Part shown: piece by piece, positions 28,232 through 36,424 of the stretch
Layout of the letters: every line of letters starts with the position of its first letter
Position numbering within the stretch: position 1 is the stretch's first letter
From: NIOZ-UU13 sp035528395
GTDB taxonomy: Bacteria; Planctomycetota; Phycisphaerae; Sedimentisphaerales; Anaerobacaceae
Assembly: GCA_035528395.1 (NCBI GenBank)
Contig: DATKYR010000167.1
Location: forward strand, 1 to 64,000
Direction: 5' to 3'
DNA: 64,000 nucleotides
The notes under the pieces: generated by a model
What the model saw: only the letters and a program-made list of their open reading frames with translations
What the model was told of the DNA's origin: nothing
Database searches by the model: none
Program-made: the position numbers and the translations under genes

Positions 28232-30241
28232 TTACATATTTTTGTAAAACGGCTTGGGCTTTTTCTTTTTGACTTTCCCGCCGGTCTTGCTCGTAACGGA
28301 AACCATGCCCTGCGATTCAGCTTCTTCCTTTTCCCGGATGTGTTTGCGAATGACATACTGCTCAAAGACACCGGCAAAAGTACTTGCCATAATATACAAA
28401 TTCACTCCCGACGGGGCCTTGTATAACATCAGCGGGAACAGCAGCGGCATCATAATCATCATCATTTTTTGTTGCTGAGCAACCTGTGGATTAGTGGACG
28501 CCCCCGCCTGGGACGGCATTAGTTTCTGCTGCAGATAAAACGCCACGCCCATCAAAAGCGGCAAGAGATTCAGGGATTCTATCTTCCAGCCCAACAAGGG
28601 TATAATTATTGCTGTTGGAAATCTATAAAGAGCATCCGGGACAGATAGGTCCGTAATCCAGAACGGCAAAAACGATGCACCACGCAAATCAATACTGGCG
28701 TACACCGCGCTCCATAAAGCGATCCAAATCGGCATCTGAACCATCATCGGCAGAAAACCCATAACCGGCGAGGTGCCCTGCTCTCTGTAAAGGGCCATCA
28801 TCTGTTTATTCATTTCAGCCTTGTTATTGGCGTATTTTTTCTTTATCTCCTCGGACTTCGGGGCCAGCTTGCTCATCTTGCTCATTGAGACCTGGCCCTT
28901 TTTGGTAAGTGGATGTATGATAAGCCGCATCAGGAAAACCAATATGATTATGACAACGCCGTAGTTGGGGATAAAAGCATACATCCATTTCATTAAAGCT
29001 AATATCCCGAAGGCCAGAGGGTATATAATGCCGGCAGGGCAGCAGCAGCCCATAAAATCTATCGTCTGAACAAAACCAAGCTCTCGATACCGCTCATTTT
29101 TATCGAAAAGGCTTTTATCCTTAGGCCCAACGTATAACTGGAAGTTATATGTTTTTGAACTGTTGGCCTGGCCCATCGCAGCTAAGGTACTTGAGGCAAT
29201 TTTCAAATCAAATCCTATCGTTTCATCACCGCTGTCGGCTTTGCTGTCTCCATCGGGATTGTGAAACCGGCCTGTCTTATCTGTTACCCAATCGCAGTAG
29301 TCTTTACCCTCATCCGGAAGTGGCACTAATATAGCGGCGAAGTACTTATTGACCGCAGCGACCCAGAGAAAGTTGGCGCCAGGTTTTATTAGCCGTCTGT
29401 CATCAGGGCTCTGTGCCTTGCTGAGTTTTTTCGTATCAAGTTTTACACAGCTCACTTGGCCGTTCGAATCTCTAAAACCGGCCGCGACCTTCCGCATATC
29501 GCTGCGAATACCCTCTCTGCCAAGTCCGCCCGGCCCGGCTAAATTGAAACGAACTTTCTGCTCAGTATCGCTAAGATTTTCCACAGCTATGTTGCATTCC
29601 AGAAGATAGCTGCGGGGGGTGATTTTATAGGTTTTAGTCAGTTTCAAGACCGGCTCGTCGGTACCTACAATTTTAATTATCGCTTCAAAGCGTGCTGTTT
29701 GCGAGCCATCCTCTGTGGTTTCTTTATCAAGGCTTTTCCAGTGAAGTCTATCAAGAGGCAGTTGCAGCTGCTGCTGAACAAGAGCATCAGTTTGAAATCC
29801 TTTGTTTGCCATAGATAGAATCTCACTGCCGTCGGCCTGACGTATGGGGGAAAGGATTTTTAACGGCTGGGGGTTCTTATAATCACGGTTATCAAATCCG
29901 CTAAAGATGGCTTCCCTGATGGCGGCGCCTTTCGAGCTCAGCTCCAGCTGAAAATTATAGCCGCTGTTAGGGTCTACTGAACCAAGCGTAACGCTTTGAG
30001 CCGGAGCACTGTCAGCACCAAAAGTAACAGAATCGTCCGCTCCTATCTGCGGTGGTTCCTCAGCAGGGACATTCGCATCGCTGATATTTTTGTCGCCTGT
30101 AGAGCTTTGCAAAAGGATGCAAGGTTGTCCAGCCGTCTCTTTGTCATTCCTGCAAAAGCAGGAATCCAGTCCCGACTCGACAACAAGCCAGCCGCAAAAC
30201 AAACAAAAGCCGACTACAACCAAGGTCAAAGCAATTCTCAT
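28232..30241 (-). CDS. yidC: Membrane protein insertase YidC
   Basis: 669 residues. A first membrane helix (residues 4-22) is followed by a large periplasmic beta domain (about 60-400) and a C-terminal five-helix insertase core (GIIYPLAFGILALMKWMY, the MLPMMVQMPIWIALW region and ASTFAGVFEQYVIR) ending in a basic tail KKKPKPFYKNM. It inserts proteins into the inner membrane alone or with Sec. A dRS3-like repeat lies within the frame just after helix 1 and encodes LDSCFCRND, adding two cysteines. It is upstream of mnmE, as in many origin regions; rnpA and rpmH are missing here. Confidence 0.95.
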   Translation of the reverse strand: MRIALTLVVVGFCLFCGWLVVESGLDSCFCRNDKETAGQPCILLQSSTGDKNISDANVPAEEPPQIGADDSVTFGADSAPAQSVTLGSVDPNSGYNFQLELSSKGAAIREAIFSGFDNRDYKNPQPLKILSPIRQADGSEILSMANKGFQTDALVQQQLQLPLDRLHWKSLDKETTEDGSQTARFEAIIKIVGTDEPVLKLTKTYKITPRSYLLECNIAVENLSDTEQKVRFNLAGPGGLGREGIRSDMRKVAAGFRDSNGQVSCVKLDTKKLSKAQSPDDRRLIKPGANFLWVAAVNKYFAAILVPLPDEGKDYCDWVTDKTGRFHNPDGDSKADSGDETIGFDLKIASSTLAAMGQANSSKTYNFQLYVGPKDKSLFDKNERYRELGFVQTIDFMGCCCPAGIIYPLAFGILALMKWMYAFIPNYGVVIIILVFLMRLIIHPLTKKGQVSMSKMSKLAPKSEEIKKKYANNKAEMNKQMMALYREQGTSPVMGFLPMMVQMPIWIALWSAVYASIDLRGASFLPFWITDLSVPDALYRFPTAIIIPLLGWKIESLNLLPLLMGVAFYLQQKLMPSQAGASTNPQVAQQQKMMMIMMPLLFPLMLYKAPSGVNLYIMASTFAGVFEQYVIRKHIREKEEAESQGMVSVTSKTGGKVKKKKPKPFYKNM
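30143..30169. repeat. dRS3-like repeat within the yidC coding sequence
   Basis: GTCATTCCTGC-AAAA-GCAGGAATCCAG differs by one base from the intergenic copy at 14210-14236. On the minus strand it is translated as residues 25-33 of YidC. Confidence 0.8.
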
Positions 30242-30274
30242 AATCTTGTATCCTGCATCTTCTATCTCTTACGG

Positions 30275-30303
30275 GTATCGAGCGTCGAGTATCGAGAAAC
30301 GAG
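30275..30303. repeat. ATCGAGN heptanucleotide repeat upstream of yidC
   Basis: Three to four 7-base units (GGTATCGAGCGTCGAGTATC and a little beyond) lie within 65 bases before the yidC start, directly after the phosphoesterase stop. Confidence 0.65.
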
Positions 30304-30304
30304 T

Positions 30305-31081
30305 TTATCTTCCGTTCTGCAGCCGCTCCGCGTGGAAGTTGTCTAATTGTTCGATTGCTATTATTTTTTTCATGGTAGTTTCAAAATCGTATTCGAGCCG
30401 TATAAAATGCACCTCGTTTTTATTAACATACACATAGCTCGTACGGTTGTCCTTGTCCCTGGGCTGCCCGACCGAGCCGATATTGATAATCGCCTTTTCA
30501 TCCTCGACAATCGGATAGACATCGCCAAGCTCAGCCGGCAGATAGAAGTCCGGCTCATTAAGAAACACGCCCGGCATATGTGTGTGGCCCACAAAGCAGA
30601 TGTGTGTGACCCGCTCGAACAGCAACCGAACCTTCAGCGGATTAGTGTAAACATCGTCAGGAAAAATATATTCATTAATCGGCCTTCTGGGCGAAGCGTG
30701 AACAAAATCTATTGTTGCTGAGTTTGTTCCTAATTTGCTTCTCAGCGTATGCCGCATCGGCAGCTCACCCAAAAAGCTCCATCGCCTGTCGCGACTCTGT
30801 TTTTCTTCTTCCGATTCCAGAACTTCCCGGCTCCAGAAGCTTGCCTGCTCTGCGCCGTAGTTGAAATTTGTCGGCTCATAGAAGACCGCATAATCATGAT
30901 TACCAAGGACGCACCACCTGGTCTTCTCAATAATCAAATCGAGACATTCCTTGGGATTTGGCCCGTAGCCGACGACATCACCCAGACAATAAATCGTCTT
31001 TATACCCCGTTTGTCAATATCAGCCAGAACCGTAGTCAGGGCTTCGAGGTTCGAATGTATATCGCTTAGAATCGCAAACAT
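30305..31081 (-). CDS. Calcineurin-like metallophosphoesterase
   Basis: 258 residues. The metal-binding motifs are in order: DIHSN near the N-terminus (residues 7-11), GDVVGYGPNP, GNHD and GHTHMPG. This set is typical of the YfcE/ApaH-like group acting on phosphodiesters or nucleotides; the true substrate is unknown. The start at 31081 is decided by AAGGA seven bases upstream; an upstream extension to 31171 would translate a GC-rich repeat. It is probably in one unit with yidC and mnmE. Confidence 0.85.
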   Translation of the reverse strand: MFAILSDIHSNLEALTTVLADIDKRGIKTIYCLGDVVGYGPNPKECLDLIIEKTRWCVLGNHDYAVFYEPTNFNYGAEQASFWSREVLESEEEKQSRDRRWSFLGELPMRHTLRSKLGTNSATIDFVHASPRRPINEYIFPDDVYTNPLKVRLLFERVTHICFVGHTHMPGVFLNEPDFYLPAELGDVYPIVEDEKAIINIGSVGQPRDKDNRTSYVYVNKNEVHFIRLEYDFETTMKKIIAIEQLDNFHAERLQNGR

Positions 31082-31224
31082 ACAAGTCCTTAAGGGCCCC
31101 CGCTTCGCCTGCACCTGTGCTTTCCTGCACAGGTAGTCGCAGGTACAGGTGCGGAAACCAGGTAAAATCAACTTTTCTAATACAGAAAAATACTTAAATA
31201 GTTCTTGTTGCAGAAACAGTATTT

Positions 31225-31311
31225 GTCATTCCCGCCCCGCATCGTGTGCGGGATAAACTCCAGCGGGAATCCAGCTTTTTCGCTCTGGACCCCTGCTTTC
31301 GCAGGGGTGAC
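31225..31311. repeat. Composite dRS3-like element (two inverted copies)
   Basis: The left unit, starting GTCATTCCCGC and ending GCGGGAATCCAG (31225-31274), and the right unit CTGGACCCCTGC-TTTC-GCAGGGGTGAC (31285-31311) face each other. Together they form a GTCA...TGAC-bounded structure like a non-autonomous mobile element. Confidence 0.65.
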
Positions 31312-31406
31312 ATCGCCGATTTTTGCTTTCTGCAAAAGATACTAAATAGCAGAATTACTGCAAAAATGCCAGAATATTTATTGGCTTTTGAAGAAAACAT
31401 GATTTT

Positions 31407-31430
31407 GGAACCCCGCAAGGCGGGAAATCC
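31407..31430. repeat. CCCGCCTTGCGGG-family repeat, inverted orientation
   Basis: GGAACCCCGCAAGGCGGGAA and the bases after it are the reverse complement of the unit seen at 12001-12023 and 15936-15958. Confidence 0.6.
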
Positions 31431-31563
31431 ATTGCGCAAGCTCCGCAGATTCGAAAAAGACGGTTTTCTTTAGTCATAACTATTGTTATAATACCGCGTA
31501 CGCAATACGATATCCGTCCGTGGTGGACTTTTGTTTGGCGGATACACGATACGAGAGACGAAA

Positions 31564-32313
31564 ATGATAAGTATGACTCTTCTTGAAACTCATGGGCTGG
31601 TAAAAAAATATTCCGGCCGAATCGTTGTTAACGAAGTATCAATTACTATCGAACAGCGCAGTATTGTCGGGCTTCTGGGCCGAAACGGGGCCGGAAAAAC
31701 CACGTCCTTTAGAATGATTATGGGTATGGTTGCCCCAAACAGCGGCTCGGTCATTTTTGAAGGCCGGAACATCACCAAGCTGCAGATGTACAAACGCGCA
31801 CGATTGGGTATCGGGTATCTTTCACAGGAACCCAGCATCTTCCAGCGTCTCAGTGTCCGCAACAATCTCTATGCGATTCTGGAAACGATGTCCATCACCA
31901 AAGCTCAGCGCAATCGCAAGGCCGATATGCTCATTGAGCGTTTCGCACTTGGTGAGGTTGCTAACAGTCAGGGAAGATTCCTTTCCGGCGGTGAGCGAAG
32001 AAAGCTTGAGATCGCCCGTGCTATGGTAACCGACCCTTCGTTGATTCTTTTGGACGAACCGTTTAGCGGTGTTGACCCCATTGCCGTTCAGGACTTGCAG
32101 TATGAGATCCGCCGCCTCGTTGATTCCGGCGTCAGCATTCTTGTTACCGACCATAATGTCGAAAGAACGCTTGAAGTGGTCGATAAGGCTTACATCATCG
32201 ACCACGGCAGGGTGATAGGAGCCGGCCCGCCCGCCGAAATCATTCGCAACGAAACCGTCAGAAAATCTTATCTCGGCAATACATTCGCCGGTGACGAATT
32301 CGACGACAGATAA
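31564..32313 (+). CDS. lptB: ABC transporter ATP-binding protein, LptB type
   Basis: 249 residues: Walker A GRNGAGKTT (about residues 38-46), signature LSGGERRKLEIARAM, Walker B LILLDEPFSGVDP and the switch His in TDHNVERTLEV. The LSQEPSIFQRLSVRNNL and IDHGRVIGAG stretches are typical of LptB, the ATPase that drives lipopolysaccharide export, which fits a Gram-negative-type envelope. The start is ATG 31564 or 31573. The leader contains degenerate ACGATACGAGAGACG heptamers. The partner permeases are not in the window. Confidence 0.9.
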   Translation: MISMTLLETHGLVKKYSGRIVVNEVSITIEQRSIVGLLGRNGAGKTTSFRMIMGMVAPNSGSVIFEGRNITKLQMYKRARLGIGYLSQEPSIFQRLSVRNNLYAILETMSITKAQRNRKADMLIERFALGEVANSQGRFLSGGERRKLEIARAMVTDPSLILLDEPFSGVDPIAVQDLQYEIRRLVDSGVSILVTDHNVERTLEVVDKAYIIDHGRVIGAGPPAEIIRNETVRKSYLGNTFAGDEFDDR

Positions 32314-32341
32314 GCCTAAAGCAAAATACGGAACACCAGAA

Positions 32342-32857
32342 ATGATTGATATTGAAAAATGTCAAATCACGCATTATCCGGCTGAGGTTTTAACTAAGCG
32401 AGCCCAGCCGATAGGAGAAATTGATGATAATATCCGTCAACTTGTAGAGAAAATGACCGACATTATGCTGAAAAAAAAGGGTGTCGGTCTGGCGGCACCA
32501 CAGGCGGGCGTATCATTGCGACTCTTTATCATATCGCTCGATGGAAAAAGAGACAATGTCAAAGTCTATATAAACCCAACCGTTACACCGGATGGAGAGC
32601 TTGGCTCAACGGAAGAAGGCTGCCTGTCGGTACCGGGCGTTTTTACAAAAATTCGAAGATACAAAAAATGCACGGTTACCGCCACCGACCTTAACGGAAA
32701 AGAATTTACCGAAGAAGCCGAAGGGCTTCATGCCAGGGCACTCCAGCACGAATACGACCATATCGAAGGAATGACCATCGTCAACCGCATGGCCCAGACC
32801 GCCAGAATCGCACATCGAAAACAGCTAAAAAAACTGACAGATAAGCGAGAAAAATAA
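32342..32857 (+). CDS. def: Peptide deformylase
   Basis: 171 residues from ATG 32342. A GTG at 32291, overlapping lptB, would add 17 residues and cannot be excluded. The three deformylase motifs are GVGLAAPQAG, EEGCLSVPG and QHEYDH (metal ligands Cys and two His, catalytic Glu). It removes formyl groups from nascent proteins. It lies before fmt and rsmB, the usual def-fmt-rsmB cluster, here with a NYN gene between. Confidence 0.93.
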   Translation: MIDIEKCQITHYPAEVLTKRAQPIGEIDDNIRQLVEKMTDIMLKKKGVGLAAPQAGVSLRLFIISLDGKRDNVKVYINPTVTPDGELGSTEEGCLSVPGVFTKIRRYKKCTVTATDLNGKEFTEEAEGLHARALQHEYDHIEGMTIVNRMAQTARIAHRKQLKKLTDKREK

Positions 32858-33382
32858 TTGAAAATAGCAAAAGTGGCAAAAGGTCGGAAAGCACAACAAC
32901 AAAATTATGCATTCATTGACGGTCAGAATTTATATATGTCCATAAAAAATCAAGGTTGGGTGCTTGATTATGGACGGTTTAGGCAGTACTTAACGGATAA
33001 ATATCATGTTACAAAAGCATTCCTTTTCATCGGACATATTCCTACAAATGCCGACCTTTATAAGTCTCTACAGGAATATGGATTTATCCTTATCTTTAAA
33101 CCAATATTGGAAATCAAAGGCAGGATAAAAGGCAATGTTGATGCTGAACTGGTACTTCAGGTTATGATCGAGTACCCAAATTATGACAAAGCTGTAATTG
33201 TGTCTGGCGATGGGGAATTTTATTGCTTAATTAAATACATGAAAAACAGAGAAAAGTTGTTGAAATTAATGGTGCCGGACGATACCCGGTACTCTTCACT
33301 TCTGAGGAAATTTGCAGCTTATATTGTAGGAATAAACAAACTTAAAGGTAAATTGGGCTATAAAAAAGTAAGAGAGGCATAG
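32858..33382 (+). CDS. NYN/LabA-like PIN-fold putative nuclease
   Basis: 174 residues, TTG start directly after the def stop codon. The NYN-domain acidic residues appear in FIDGQNLY (about residues 20-27), in NVDAELVLQ (about 94-102) and in VSGDGEFYCL (about 119-128). These form the metal site of the PIN-like RNase fold. The sequence and codon use look more AT-rich than the neighbours, suggesting it was inserted into the def-fmt-rsmB cluster. Target RNA unknown. Confidence 0.8.
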   Translation: MKIAKVAKGRKAQQQNYAFIDGQNLYMSIKNQGWVLDYGRFRQYLTDKYHVTKAFLFIGHIPTNADLYKSLQEYGFILIFKPILEIKGRIKGNVDAELVLQVMIEYPNYDKAVIVSGDGEFYCLIKYMKNREKLLKLMVPDDTRYSSLLRKFAAYIVGINKLKGKLGYKKVREA

Positions 33383-33576
33383 CCGCGGGACGGAACCCTT
33401 TGGATAGCCTCTCATCGTAATTCTATTCTATCTACATATAAAGTATAATGTATGTTTCGACAAAATCAAGAGAAATCTGAATCAAATTAAATATATTTCG
33501 GTTTCTGATTGTATATCGCTTTTTATATAAATGTTTACGCTGGTTTAATAAAATTGTTTGATTGTTGGGTCAATAA

Positions 33577-34542
33577 ATGAAGATAGTTTATCTCGGAAGC
33601 GGCCAATTCGGCATTGATTGCCTGAATGCTTTAGAGCAGTCCAGCCAAAGTCTGCAATTCATCGTAACCCAGCCTCCACACCCGGCCGGAAGGGGCAGAA
33701 AACCAAGCCCGACACCGGTGGCCGACTGGGCGAATGCCCATTCGATACCGTTTGTTGAAACAGATAACGTAAACGCTCCGGAGATGATGGAAAGGATAGC
33801 TGGTTATAAGCCGGATTTGATTGTGGTAATCGCTTTCGGCCAGAAAATCGGCAATGACCTGATAAATCTGCCGCCGAAGGGTGCTGTCAACGTCCACGCC
33901 TCTCTGCTCCCGAAATACCGTGGTGCCGCACCCATAAACTGGGTGATAATCAACGGCGAAACCGAAACGGGTATCAGCATAATCACATTGGCTGAAAAAA
34001 TGGATGCCGGCCAAATCCTCGCCCAATCAAAAACCGACATCGCCCCCGATGAAACGGCGGGCCGGCTTCATGACAGACTGGCGCAAATGGCGGCACCTTT
34101 GCTTTTGAAAACAATAGAGCAAATCGACGATGGCACCGCTATTTATACCGAGCAGGACCATTCCAGAGCGACCCTCGCACCCAAGCTGAAAAAAACCGAT
34201 GGCTTTATCGATTTCGCCGAGCCGGCTGAAGTTTTAGAAAGAAAAATCCGCGGCTTCTGGCCCTGGCCCGGAGCATCCGCCACCTATCTATCCCAAAAAA
34301 CCGACAAATCCACGCGGGTAACCATCGCAACGGCGGAAGTAGTAGGAGTGGTTCGCGAACCGCCCAATCATGCTGCGCTGACACCGGGCGTGCTTGATGA
34401 AAACCTGAATATAATCTGCGGGGTGGACGCCTTAAAGATTAAAAAAATCAAGCCGGCCGGCTCCCCACTTATGGACTTCAAATCTTTCACCAACGGCCGA
34501 AAAACCCAGCCCGGCGATTTGTTTATTAAGATAGACAAGTAA
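33577..34542 (+). CDS. fmt: Methionyl-tRNA formyltransferase
   Basis: 321 residues. The N-terminal formyl-transfer domain contains NVHASLLPKYRGAAPI (catalytic Asn and His, near residues 107-122) and MDAGQIL with the catalytic Asp region. The C-terminal tRNA-binding domain includes the KIRGFWPWPGA loop. It formylates initiator Met-tRNA, the counterpart of def upstream. 194 AT-rich bases separate it from the NYN gene, and rsmB starts three bases after its stop. Confidence 0.95.
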   Translation: MKIVYLGSGQFGIDCLNALEQSSQSLQFIVTQPPHPAGRGRKPSPTPVADWANAHSIPFVETDNVNAPEMMERIAGYKPDLIVVIAFGQKIGNDLINLPPKGAVNVHASLLPKYRGAAPINWVIINGETETGISIITLAEKMDAGQILAQSKTDIAPDETAGRLHDRLAQMAAPLLLKTIEQIDDGTAIYTEQDHSRATLAPKLKKTDGFIDFAEPAEVLERKIRGFWPWPGASATYLSQKTDKSTRVTIATAEVVGVVREPPNHAALTPGVLDENLNIICGVDALKIKKIKPAGSPLMDFKSFTNGRKTQPGDLFIKIDK

Positions 34543-34545
34543 GAT

Positions 34546-36033
34546 ATGGCTGGCCAAAAACCAAAATCCGCACGCACTATAGCAATTGAGGCCCTGAACC
34601 AATGTAATCCGAAATATAACTACGCCGGCCCGATCCTGAACAAGCTGTTGAGTCAGACCGACCAGAAACAACGAGCCACCGACCTTGTCCTTGGAACGAT
34701 AAGAAACCGCAGTGCAATCGATACGGTGATAGCCACATTCTCCGATCGACCCGTCGAAAGGATACCGGACAAACTCCTCAACATCATCCGGATTGGGGCC
34801 TATGAGCTTATATATTCACCCGTCACCGGTCAGCACGCTATTGTCAATGAAGCGGTAGAAAATACCAAAATCTTATCAGGCAAAAAGCAAGTCGGTTTTG
34901 TAAATGCAGTCCTGCGCCAAATAACAAGACACATAAAAAATCGACAAAATGAGTTATCGAAGAGCAATCTCAGACGCACACTTTACCAATCCCGCACCAA
35001 TTGGCGCTATCGTGGGCAGTTTGAAATCAGCTCTTCTACAGAACTCTCGTGGTGGAACAATTGGTGCGGGACAATCGGCTGCGAATTCGATATGGATTTT
35101 ATGCCCGACCCTGAATCTTCACCTGTCGAATACTTTAGTACCGTTTTTTCACTGCCCAAATGGCTCATAACGGATTGGCTCAGTGAATTCGGCGCCGAAT
35201 CGACCCGCCGGATATGCCTGGCGTCCAATCGCAGGCCGGGCATCTACCTCAGGCCAAACAGCTTAAAGACAACAACACAGGAGTTAACCGAAAAATTTCA
35301 ACAGGCAGATATCGATTTTGAAATAGTTGATGTCCGATGCTCGTTGCCGGATACTCCGCGAGTATCGAGAATCGAGAATCAAGAATCGAGCATGATAAGA
35401 ATCAAAAGCCCACGGGCGATAACCGACCTTCCCGGCTTTTCAGAAGGTCTGTTTACAGTTCAGGATATTACAGCTTCGCAGGCGGTAAGGATGCTTGATC
35501 CACAACCAAACTGGACGATACTCGACCTTTGTGCCGCACCTGGCACAAAAACAACTCAATTAGCTGAATCTACAGGTGATTCGGCAAAGATTATCGCGAC
35601 TGATATTGATGCTGAACGTCTTAAAAAGGTCAGAGAAAATACAACCCGCCTCGGTATAAAAAGCGTTGAGGTTGTTCCGTATGAGGAACTTCCAAATTCT
35701 AAATTCGATTGCGTCCTGCTGGATGTCCCGTGCTCAAATACCGGCGTATTGGCCAGACGCATCGAAGCACGCTATCGCGTAACGCCAGGCGCAATAAAGA
35801 AACTTATCAAAACGCAAAGTGAGCTGCTCGGCGCAGCGACACAAATGCTCAAACCTCACGGAAAAATCTGCTACAGCACCTGCAGCATTCAAAAGGATGA
35901 AAACAGCGACCTCATAAGAGATTTCCTGCAAAAAAACCACAACTTTGAGTTAAAATCCGAAAAGCTAATCCTCCCATCAGCAGAAGAATTCGATCATGAT
36001 GGCGGCTATACAACAATCCTTGTCGCAACATAA
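34546..36033 (+). CDS. rsmB: 16S rRNA m5C967 methyltransferase RsmB
   Basis: 495 residues: N-terminal NusB-like RNA-binding domain (about 1-130), then a Rossmann methyltransferase domain with DLCAAPGTKTTQLAE, the catalytic Cys motif DVPCSNTGVLARR and the second conserved Cys in CYSTCSI. It methylates C967 of 16S rRNA. Near residues 272-282 the frame reads RVSRIENQESS from an embedded ATCGAGN heptanucleotide repeat, an insertion not expected in the family. A Trp/Ser-rich segment near 145-185 is also longer than usual. Confidence 0.92.
   Translation: MAGQKPKSARTIAIEALNQCNPKYNYAGPILNKLLSQTDQKQRATDLVLGTIRNRSAIDTVIATFSDRPVERIPDKLLNIIRIGAYELIYSPVTGQHAIVNEAVENTKILSGKKQVGFVNAVLRQITRHIKNRQNELSKSNLRRTLYQSRTNWRYRGQFEISSSTELSWWNNWCGTIGCEFDMDFMPDPESSPVEYFSTVFSLPKWLITDWLSEFGAESTRRICLASNRRPGIYLRPNSLKTTTQELTEKFQQADIDFEIVDVRCSLPDTPRVSRIENQESSMIRIKSPRAITDLPGFSEGLFTVQDITASQAVRMLDPQPNWTILDLCAAPGTKTTQLAESTGDSAKIIATDIDAERLKKVRENTTRLGIKSVEVVPYEELPNSKFDCVLLDVPCSNTGVLARRIEARYRVTPGAIKKLIKTQSELLGAATQMLKPHGKICYSTCSIQKDENSDLIRDFLQKNHNFELKSEKLILPSAEEFDHDGGYTTILVAT
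35360..35391. repeat. ATCGAGN heptanucleotide repeat inside rsmB
   Basis: AGTATCGAGAATCGAGAATC followed by one more unit, in frame, at residues of about 272-282 between the RNA-binding and methyltransferase domains. Confidence 0.75.
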
Positions 36034-36424
36034 TAACAAGCATCCGTCATCGAGTTTTTTGAATTTACAAACCCAATCCACAGCTTTTCCACAAAACAAA
36101 CTTACGATGTGCAAAACCTGTTAAAAACAAAATTTTTTTACACCTAAAGTCAATACTGACAGTGACCTCTGTTGAGTGGAAAAGAAATTTCCCAAAATGC
36201 GATTGATTTGTTTTTTCGTTGTCCAATAATAAGTAAGTTATCAGTATTATTGATTCTAAAAAGAATGGATTCTTATCCCGTACCTATTTTGAGAGTCCAT
36301 CGTTGATTCGGCAAATAAAGCTTGATGTTACTAAAAATGTTTATGTCAGGATTTTCGCTGGCATCTCAAAATAGGTGCGGGATCGAAGCCGTGCAAATAA
36401 AAACCTGGCACCGGGAGAATACTA
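36034..36424. other. AT-rich dnaA leader, candidate replication-origin region
   Basis: This 391-base gene-free stretch lies directly before dnaA. It holds one near-consensus DnaA box (TTTTCCACA, 36085-36093, one change from TTATCCACA) and a weaker one (CAATCCACA, about 36075-36083). An AT-rich run GTTAAAAACAAAATTTTTTT follows, and further on there is a 20-base inverted repeat (36275-36294 with 36364-36383). A poor promoter candidate, TTGATT-16/17-AATAAT, lies at 36203-36230. Two boxes are fewer than most origins carry, so this remains a candidate. Confidence 0.4.
36275..36383. repeat. Long inverted repeat upstream of dnaA
   Basis: ATCCCGTACCTATTTTGAGA (36275-36294) and TCTCAAAATAGGTGCGGGAT (36364-36383) are complementary over 20 bases with one wobble position. 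They enclose 69 bases and lie about 40 bases before the dnaA start. Confidence 0.85.

Larger units (their letters stand above)
31082..31563. other. Gene-free repeat-rich interval between divergent genes
   Basis: This 480-base interval between the divergent phosphoesterase and lptB genes holds a hairpin ACCTGTGC-TTTCCT-GCACAGGT at 31113-31134, a composite dRS3-like element (31225-31311), a CCCGCCTTGCGGG-family repeat (31407-31430) and a -10-like TATAAT at 31487-31492 facing lptB. No gene is seen. Confidence 0.6.
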
